A program made the translations under genes and the position numbers. Of a DNA stretch of 64,000 nt, positions 44,001-53,000 are shown in pieces. Under the pieces are notes generated by a model. It had not been told where the DNA came from, searched no databases, and saw nothing but the letters and a program-made list of their open reading frames with translations. Numbering within the stretch: the stretch's first letter is position 1; each line of letters opens with the position of its first letter. Where the stretch lies: assembly GCF_038502225.1 (NCBI RefSeq), contig NC_091301.1, positions 19,254,347 through 19,318,346 of the forward strand. Reading direction: 5' to 3'. This DNA comes from Cherax quadricarinatus. Lineage: Eukaryota; Arthropoda; Malacostraca; Decapoda; Parastacidae.

Positions 44001-47000
44001 CACTCTCTCACCACTCTCTTTTCCTTTCTTTTACTCTCCATATACTCTGCTCTTCTTATAACACTTCTGCTTTGTAAAAACCTCTCATAAGCTACCTTTT
44101 TCTCTTTTATCACACCCTTTACTTCATCATTCCACCAATCACTCCTCTTTCCTCCTGCCTCCACCCTCCTATAACCACAAACTTCTGCCCCACATTCTAA
44201 TACTGCATTTTTAAAACTATTCCAACCCTCTTCAACCCCCCCACTACTCATCTTTGCACTAGCCCACCTTTCTGCCAATAGTCGCTTATATCTCACCCGA
44301 ACTTCCTCCTCCCTTAGTTTATACACTTTCACCTCCCTCTTACTTGTTGTTGCCACCTTCCTCTTTTCCCATCTACCTCTTACTCTAACTGTAGCTACAA
44401 CTAAATAATGATCCGATATATCAGTTGCCCCTCTATAAACATGTACATCCTGGAGCCTACCCATCAACCTTTTATCCACCAATACATAATCTAATAAACT
44501 ACTTTCATTACGTGCTACATTATACCTTGTATATTTATTTATCCTCTTTTTCATAAAATATGTATTACTTATTACCAAATCTCTTTCTACACATAGCTCA
44601 ATTAAAGGCTCCCCATTTACATTTACCCCTGGCACCCCAAATTTACCTACTACTCCCTCCATAACATTTTTACCCACTTTAGCATTGAAATCCCCAACCA
44701 CCATTACTCTCACACTTGATTCAAAACTCCCCACGCATTCACTCAACATTTCCCAAAATCTGTCTCTCTCCTCTACACTTCTCTCTTCTCCAGGTGCATA
44801 CACGCTTATTATAACCCACTTTTCACATCCAATCTTTATTTTACTCCACATAATCCTTGAATTAATACATTTATAGTCCCTCTTTTCCTGCCATAGCTTA
44901 TCCTTCAACATTATTGCTACTCCTTCTTTAGCTCTAACTCTATTTGAAACCCCTGACCTAGTAGGAAAGATTTTTTGCAATCATCATCTGGGAGAATATG
45001 AGTGTATAACAAGATGTACAAAAGACAATAAAAAATATAATACACCCTCCCCTCACTTAACGACGGAGTTCCATTCCTAAGACCATGTCAGTAACTGAAT
45101 TCATCGCTATGTGAGGAGCATACTACGTATAATGGTAGTGAGTTTGTATCAACCATCTTTGATATTGTTTTAATGTTACCTTTGCACCATTTATAACATT
45201 TCTGGTATATTTTTAAATGTTTATACAGCAGTGTACTGTATACTGTCATAAACAGAATTGAGGAAATCAGCTCTAATATACATTATTTAGGTATGCATAC
45301 TAGTCAGAGAGCCCGTCGCAAGTCCGAGTTGTCAATAAACGTCGCTAAGTGAGGAGAGGCCGTACTGTACTTCTTTTCGGAGTAATAGATGATAGCATTG
45401 TTTCAGAGGGTAGAAGGTAGTGTGAGCTACAGAATGCTAGATACTTGTAATGTCTCCAAGTAGGTAGTGTGAGCCAGTGTTAAGATGACTCTAAAGACTC
45501 AAAAAAGAATGTATTATGCATTTTAACAGCAGATGGCTGTAATGTCAAGAGGAAGTAGTGTGCATTACAAAGTGGTAATGACTGCACTGCCTCAAAGGAT
45601 GGCCAAGTGTCTGAACCATAAACCAATTTTTTTCCCCACTTTACCTTAATTCAGTGTAGTATGTAGATTCATTTTGCTCTTAGTTTTCCAGTACTGTGTC
45701 CTCCATGTTAAGGGTTAATTAAATATTGCTACAGTACTAATCATACCCTAATTTAACAGTACCTGTACTGGTGCACTACTTACTGGTGTCCCTTATAGTA
45801 GGTCTGATATGAAAAGCGTAAATAAAATGGAGTGTTTCCGGTCTCATAGCCAACTCGCATAAAATTTTGTCTTTGGCCAGAACCACCACTTCCAGCTCCA
45901 TGAGTCTTTCCACCATAAATACCACGTCCTCGACGTTTCTGCAGGAAAAATTAATAGATGGAGTGTAATGCGCTTTCCATAAGAATGTCATAAAATGAAG
46001 TACAGCTCTCCTCACTTAACAACAAAGTTCTGTTCCTAAGACCACGTCGGTAAACGAATTCGTCGCTAGGTGAGGAGCATACTATAATGGCAGTGGGTTT
46101 ATGTCAACTATTCAACTATCTTTGATATTGTTTTAATGTTACCTTTGCACCATTTATAACATTTCTGGTATATTTTTAAATGTTTATACAGTAGTGTACT
46201 GTATATTGTAATAAACAGAACAGAGGAAATCAGCTCTAATATACATTATTTAGGCATGCATGCTGGTCAGAGAGCCCATTGTAAGTCCAAGGCATCAGTA
46301 AACGAGTACGTTGCTAAGTGAGGAGAGGCTGTACTGTTCTGTATCTAACCCTTGCTTTATTCTAAAATCAATTGCAGGTAACTGTAAAGTCAAGCCCCAC
46401 AAATTCACTGCCCTCCAAATTTGAAAGGCTTTGATTTATCAATATTTTACCGCATGTTTTGAAATTTTACGGATTAAAAAAACAAGTTAGCTAAAAATGG
46501 GCTCACTGGATTTTCCATAATTTTTTTTCTAGACATTTTTTCTTATGGCTTTCAATATTAATGAGGTTAAAGCAATATTTAAGGAGAAATGTCCTCTGTA
46601 ATCAAAAATATTAGAAAGAAAAAAGAAATGATGCTTATATATCCAAGACTCTCTGACCGCAGGTTCAATCCCGCCCGTGGTATGGTTATACTGTATATTA
46701 CATGGACAGAATTAAACTGATGGGAAGTTGCATCTGGTTTATATACAAATTTAATTACTAGACTGGGTTTTAATTTTGACAACCAAAATTCTTACTACAT
46801 TATTTGAGGTGTTAAGTAACTCAGCACAAATGAACAACTCTAATGTACAGGCCAACCATCCCTTGTTGCCTGTTTTTCTGATCACACCCAAGTACAATGT
46901 ATGCAGTTAGTATCCATATTTCATTGTCAAAGTAGTCTTTAACACTGGTCTCTGTAAAAACTGCAAACCTTGCATTTGACTGTGAGGCAACCACTAAAAA

Positions 47001-50000
47001 TATTTTGTTACTTGGGGAAGTGGAACAGAATTCTTCCTTGTAAGCCATGCGTATCGTAAGAGGCGACTGAAATGGCGGGAGCAAGGGCCTAGTAACCCCT
47101 TCTCCTGTATATATTGCTAAATTTAAAAAGAGAAACTTTCGTTTTTCTTCTTAGGTCACACTGCCTCTGTGGGATATGGCTGGTTGTTGAAAAAATATAT
47201 ATATAAATATGATGTTATATGTTGTTATGCTGGGGGTTTCTTCGTTGATATTAATATCTGTGGCTCTGATAAGCCAGCCACTGGCTTTGTTTCCAGTGCA
47301 TCATGGCTCCAATATAGTGATATATTCTTATTATTTCTTGCCTTACTTTCTCACTTCCTGGTACTTAAAATTCTCTGCTGTTTGTATGGTTGTATTTGCC
47401 ATGTTCAGTAGAGCCTTCACAAGGCTCTACTTGCCCCACTCTCTTCATGTGAATTACAGGTTAGTTTGTTTGTGGTACAGCATCATTTCTCATTTATTGA
47501 ACTGCACAACTTGAACAATATATGCCTCTATTTAGGAAATTACACCATTTCTTTGTATTGCTGTATTTACCTGTTTCGTTTCTTTCGTGAGTCTATCAGC
47601 ATTTGCAAACATCTCAGGCATAGAGCCAATACAGTTGGATTATTATCATTATAATCAAAACTAAGTGCTAAACCCACCAGGGTAAACATAGATGGATTTT
47701 CTTTTTGCTGTGATTTATGGAATTTTAATTATTAACTGTTTTGAGCTGTTGTGCAAATTTCTGAACAGTTTACCTATACATCTGGTCTTGCATAAATGCT
47801 TATTTCTGGTTTATTTGATGGCTTACCTCTTGGTATCATATAACCTTGGGAACATTTGAGCTTGGATGACAGCCAATAAACTTACGCTTAACACTGACAA
47901 AACCTACTATATTATGTTTGGTAGCAGAGCAGGAGTTGTGCAAATTAACATTAAGATTGACAACACTCTAATTGCCAGACATAATGAGGGCAAATTCCTA
48001 GGCCTATACCTCGACAACAACCTGAATTTCAGCACCCATATCCAACACATAACCAAAAAAGTATCCAAAACGGTTGGGATCCTCTCCAAGATACAATACT
48101 ACGTGCTGCAAAATGCCCTTCTCACACTATACCACTCACTTATTTATCCATACCTCACCTATGCTATTTGTGCTTGGGGATCAATTGCAGCAACACACCT
48201 AAAGCCAATAATAACCCAACAAAAAGCCGCAGTAAGAATAATCACTAAATCCCATCCCTGGCAACACCCCCCCACTCTTCATAGATCTAAACTTACTCCC
48301 TGTTCAGTACATCCACACTTACTACTGTGCAATCTACATCTACAGGACCTTAAATTCCAATATTAACCTTGACCTAAAACGCTTTCTTGACAGTTGTGAC
48401 AGAACCCACAGGCATAACACCAGACACAAACATCTCTATGACATTCCCCGTGTCCGACTAAACCTTTACAAAAATTCAATGTATGTCAAAGGCCCTAAAA
48501 TCTGGAACACCCTACCTGAAAACTCTAGAACTGCAGACACATTCATCACCTTCAAAACTACCATTAGAAAACATCTTATCTCCCTGATACACCCCGTCAA
48601 CTAATTACACGAATACCACCTGGTGGTTCACACTTACACTCACTCACCCATTTGACCATAAACAGAAATATCAATCTCAATTTTAACCCTTTGACTGTCG
48701 CAGGCCCCTTTCTGAAACTTGTTCTGTCGATAAATTTTTGAAAAAAAAAAAAAAATATTTTTTCTTATGAAATGATAGAGAATCTTTTCCCGATGGTAAT
48801 GACACCAAAAGTTCGAAATTTGGTCGAAAACTCACAGAATTACGCTCCCGCGAAGTTAGCGGTCTTGGCGACATATGCGAATCGGCGATTTCGCCGACTT
48901 TGAGCCCTGTTTTCAGCCAATTCCGTTGTTCCAGTTGACCAAACTCATAGCTATTTCTTTAGAACTCCATTTTATCTATCAGCTGAGTACAAGAAACTGC
49001 CCATTTACCAATTTGAACTACCCAATATAGTGGTCAGAAATTGGCAATTTGGCCAATTTCACGCAAAATAAAAAAGATGCCAATTTCAAAAAAGGGTCCA
49101 GAATAAACAAGGTAGACATTCTTGGCACTAAAATAACATATCCTCTGTTCATTAGTCATATCTCTAGGCCCCTCTTATATTATTATTGCTTTCTATTTTG
49201 ATTTTTTATTCATACAAAAAAAATACAAAATTTACTGTTATGCAGACTACTGCATTATTGTAAAAATGGTATAAATAATATCAATGCACTAGTGAAAGAA
49301 TATTAGACTCCCCAGTTGACGTGTATTGGACGTGTGGTGTGATTTTTTTTACTCCTGAACATTGGTAAAAATCGAACATTTCTGCTACTTTGAGCTCAGT
49401 TTCAAGGTCGTTTTTATTGTCAAAGTAATGAAAATCATCTCTATTTCTGTAATATGTTTTCCATTTTATCACCTAAGACCATGAAAACGCGAATACAACG
49501 ATAAATACTATACAAAAATACACCTCAAAGTCGGCGCTTTAATCCAAAAAAACGATCAGTTTTTTTTTCTCATTACGCACTGTGTGCTGCAGGATTTTTT
49601 TTATGTGGTGCACAGTGACCACACAGACCCATTCTCTCACATGTGGGCCTACCAGCTTTCTCCCGCTTGATTTGAAGCCGCTAGAATTATTGAGTATATA
49701 TACGTCAGAAACAGTAGTGCGTAAGACGCATTTATACGGCATAAACAGTCAAAGGGTTAAAATAATGAATCCTAACTAGTCATAAGTTGGCCTGTGATAC
49801 TCCAATACTGAAACTATGTATTGTGCCAAAACAAAAGCATTCACATTGCTAAACTCACAAACTAGTATTTAGTCACTTAGCCATAATACCAACTTACCTC
49901 ATAATTTGTAATATTTCAAATTTAAGAATTAATCTAAGTCTGCCGAAATGCCTAGCCATGCAAGGTGTTCTGGTGGCACCCTCTGTAATTAGTATTTTAC

Positions 50001-53000
50001 TACATGCAAACCACACAATAATCCAATTCTGTAAATTCAGCATTGTAATCCTCATAGAGAATACACTTTGAATTTGAATTTGAAGAAAGGAAGACAAGGC
50101 CTTGGACTGTTCACAGTTTACCCCTAAATCTTATACAATATCACTAGCTAGCTCTAAAAGGACCTTGTTACCTTTTCTATGTCTATATTCACTTCTGCCC
50201 TATTTGTGTTCATTTGCACATGCAAGTTTGTGTGTTGTGTTGGTAAGGCATCTTCATTGCTATTCAGAGGGGCTCTACCAGTTTTATCTTCAAATGTATT
50301 CAATCAAAATCAAATCAAAATCAAATAAGTTCAGGTAAGATCCCAAAGGGATGAGCGGGGAAGACGGGACAGATGAAGAATAGCTCTGGAGAGGAGTGTT
50401 CTTAGTCAGAGAAATAGAGCCAGGGCTTAACCCAGCAGCTAAGGCGATCGTGGGTCAGACTTGAGAACAGGAATAGCAGGGACTGTTGTATCGAACTTGT
50501 GGTAGTTGAAGTCTTGAATCTTGAGTAGCTGGCAGCAGGCTAGGTCACATCAGAGGGTAGAACACATATGGGAGTTATAGGAGTAACTGAGGAGGCAGGT
50601 TAGCAATGGAGCCATTTTCGAACTTTTTGAAGCTGCTCCTAGATAGGTGGTATAATTTAGCCTTGTTACTGAAGGTGAAATGTAGAGGCTTGATGAACTC
50701 AAGAACTTGGGTGAGTGTGAAGTGAAGCGGTGATTCACAGGCATACTTGACTGTTCCAGCACTGAGGCTTTTGTAGAGTTCAGTACAGGTCATGGTGTCA
50801 GTATTTGAAGGAGAAGTGTAGAAGGTAAGATCTTCCCATGAGGGTTTACTGAAGTCGTCGCTATCTTCCTCTTCTGGAGTGGATTCATTGGGTGAATCTA
50901 CAATGGTGGTAGCAGGTGACTGAGGGTCGACAGGAGCAGTGGTGAGGTGTAATGGTTGTGTAACAGCAGGCTGGGGGACGGTGGTTGAGGCAGCATGATC
51001 AACGTTGTCAGCGGTGGAAGTGGTTATAGAAGTTACAGGAGCAGTTGCTTGGGCAGGAGACAGGTCTGCAGGTGCAGTAAAGTTCAGGGCGTTGGGAAGG
51101 ATCTTGAGGATGTCTGCTGAAGGTGTGGAGTCCGGAAAATTGAAGGCAGGCATGTTGTTCAGACGGAATAGTTTGTTAATAGTGGTGTTGAAAGTGCCGG
51201 GGTTTGCTGCGTTTGCAAGGTGTGCATACGCCATGCAGTACAGCACCTTGGAGGAAGCACCGTCGGGGAGTGGAGAGAGGGAGTTGCTGGTCGAAGATGC
51301 CTGTAGATTAGCATGTAGAGTCTTGGTGGTGTCGGTTTGTGGTTTGGTCATTGCAGCGTATGTCGGTGAATTGGAGGTGTTCTTCAGAACTTAAGTTTTT
51401 TTCACTATGATTTCTTTCCTGAGTGGGCACTTAGCTGCAAGGGTATGATGATTACCCTTGCAGTTAAGACATGTTGGTGCTGTAGTAATGGTGCAGGATC
51501 TGAAATCTTATCCTTGATGGGGCAGTCCTTGGTGGTGTGTTTATAGGAGTAGCAGGTCCAGCAGTGGGAGATGTATGTTAAACGTTCTTGTTCTATATGA
51601 CTTGGGTGAATGTGGTAATATGAGATGGCCAGACCATCAGAGAGAGCTTGGGCAGCCATGGAGACGTCTGAGAATGTAATCTTTGGCATAGAGGCGTTGG
51701 GGATCTTGGAGATGCTGTCTACCGAGGCCCAGGTGTTTTGTTCCTCAATGGATGTCTTCAGTGCTTCAGTAGAGAGAGAAGTGACGATATTGTCCAGTCT
51801 TTTCACAAAGACCGAACGTTTCAACTTCAAGAATGGAGACGGGGATAGAGTGAATTGTTGTGTTTGTAGGGTCCTGACTGAAGAGTCGTTCATTAGTTTT
51901 GATGCTTCCGTGTCGTCTGTGCAGAAGACAATGAAGGAGTCTTTCAGAGAGTGGATTGCCATAAATTTGACCTGCAGGCAGGTCTTAACGATGGTAGCTA
52001 AAGCTAACTTCGAGGAGTCATTTATTGCACCATTCACAGGCTTGATTTTCACACGATGCGACAGCATTGTGAGAAGGTTGTGATGTTTGTAGAATATAAA
52101 TTTCCCTCCGGGGTAGAAGAGAGGCTTCTCAAGTGTAGAGCAACTGTGTGATCGGACAGAGCACGACAGATTGGTTAGGTGAGATTCATCAGGAAACAAG
52201 ACAAGTGCTTCCTGATGCAGGTCTTAGTCATATGATAATCTGCCTCTAGAGTAGGATGTCCCATGGTTCAATCCTCAGGAAGGGTGGAAACATTGGGCAT
52301 GTTTCCTTACATCTGCTGTCCCTGTTCACCTAGCAAGCAAGTAGGTACCTGGGTGTTAGTCAACTGGTGTGGGTGGCATCCTGGGGGACAAGATTGAAGG
52401 ACCCCAATGGAAATGGGACAGACAGCCTTCGATGATGCACTGACTCTCTTGGATTATCCTGAGTGGCTAACCCTCTTGGGTTAAAAATCCAAACAAAATT
52501 TTATCTAACCTTTAAATATTAAGGTTATAATAGTATTTTCTTAAGTGTATTTGTGACACTACCCTCTTGTCTGTATATTTCTTATTATGGTTGCATACTC
52601 AAGATCTCAAATTTATCTTTCAGCTGTGCAAGGCAAGACAAAAAAAAAAAAAAAAAAAAAAAAAAGGCTCCCAAGGATGACAGTGAATGTCCATGGTCCA
52701 ACCCAGCACAGCTGAAAGCACTGGGCAAATTTCCTTACATCTGCTGTCCCTGTTCACCTAGCAAGCAAGTAGGTACCTGGGTGTTAGTCAATTGGTGTGG
52801 GTCACATCCTGGGGGACAAAATTAAAGGATTCCATTGGAAATAAAACAGACAGTCCCCGATAACATACTGACTTTGGGTTTTCTTGGGTGGCAAACCCTC
52901 CTGGATAAAAGTTGAAACAAACCTTATCTTAAACACTATGTCCCCTCAGGGAAGGTTCCTTGATGTTGGTGAGAGGCTCTTGATTTAGGGAATTTGATCC

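Larger units (their letters stand above)
41849..44985 (-). mobile_element. RTE-like LINE copy A, 5' truncated
   Basis: Minus strand, 3.1 kb. Endonuclease C-terminal part, RT and C-terminal region are readable, followed by a 3' UTR (42,190-41,868) ending in poly(A) (T-run at 41,849-41,866). 5' truncation lies inside the endonuclease domain at about 44,985. Located in intron 2 of mRpL15, in the same strand as the gene. Confidence 0.88.

Noticed and set aside
42800..44090. Ser/Thr/Leu-rich plus-strand ORFs
   Set aside because: Antisense to the RTE-like LINE RT and endonuclease frames.
51625..52083. 152-codon plus-strand ORF
   Set aside because: Antisense shadow of the LINE ORF1 at 50,575-52,199, which has zinc knuckles in the other strand.
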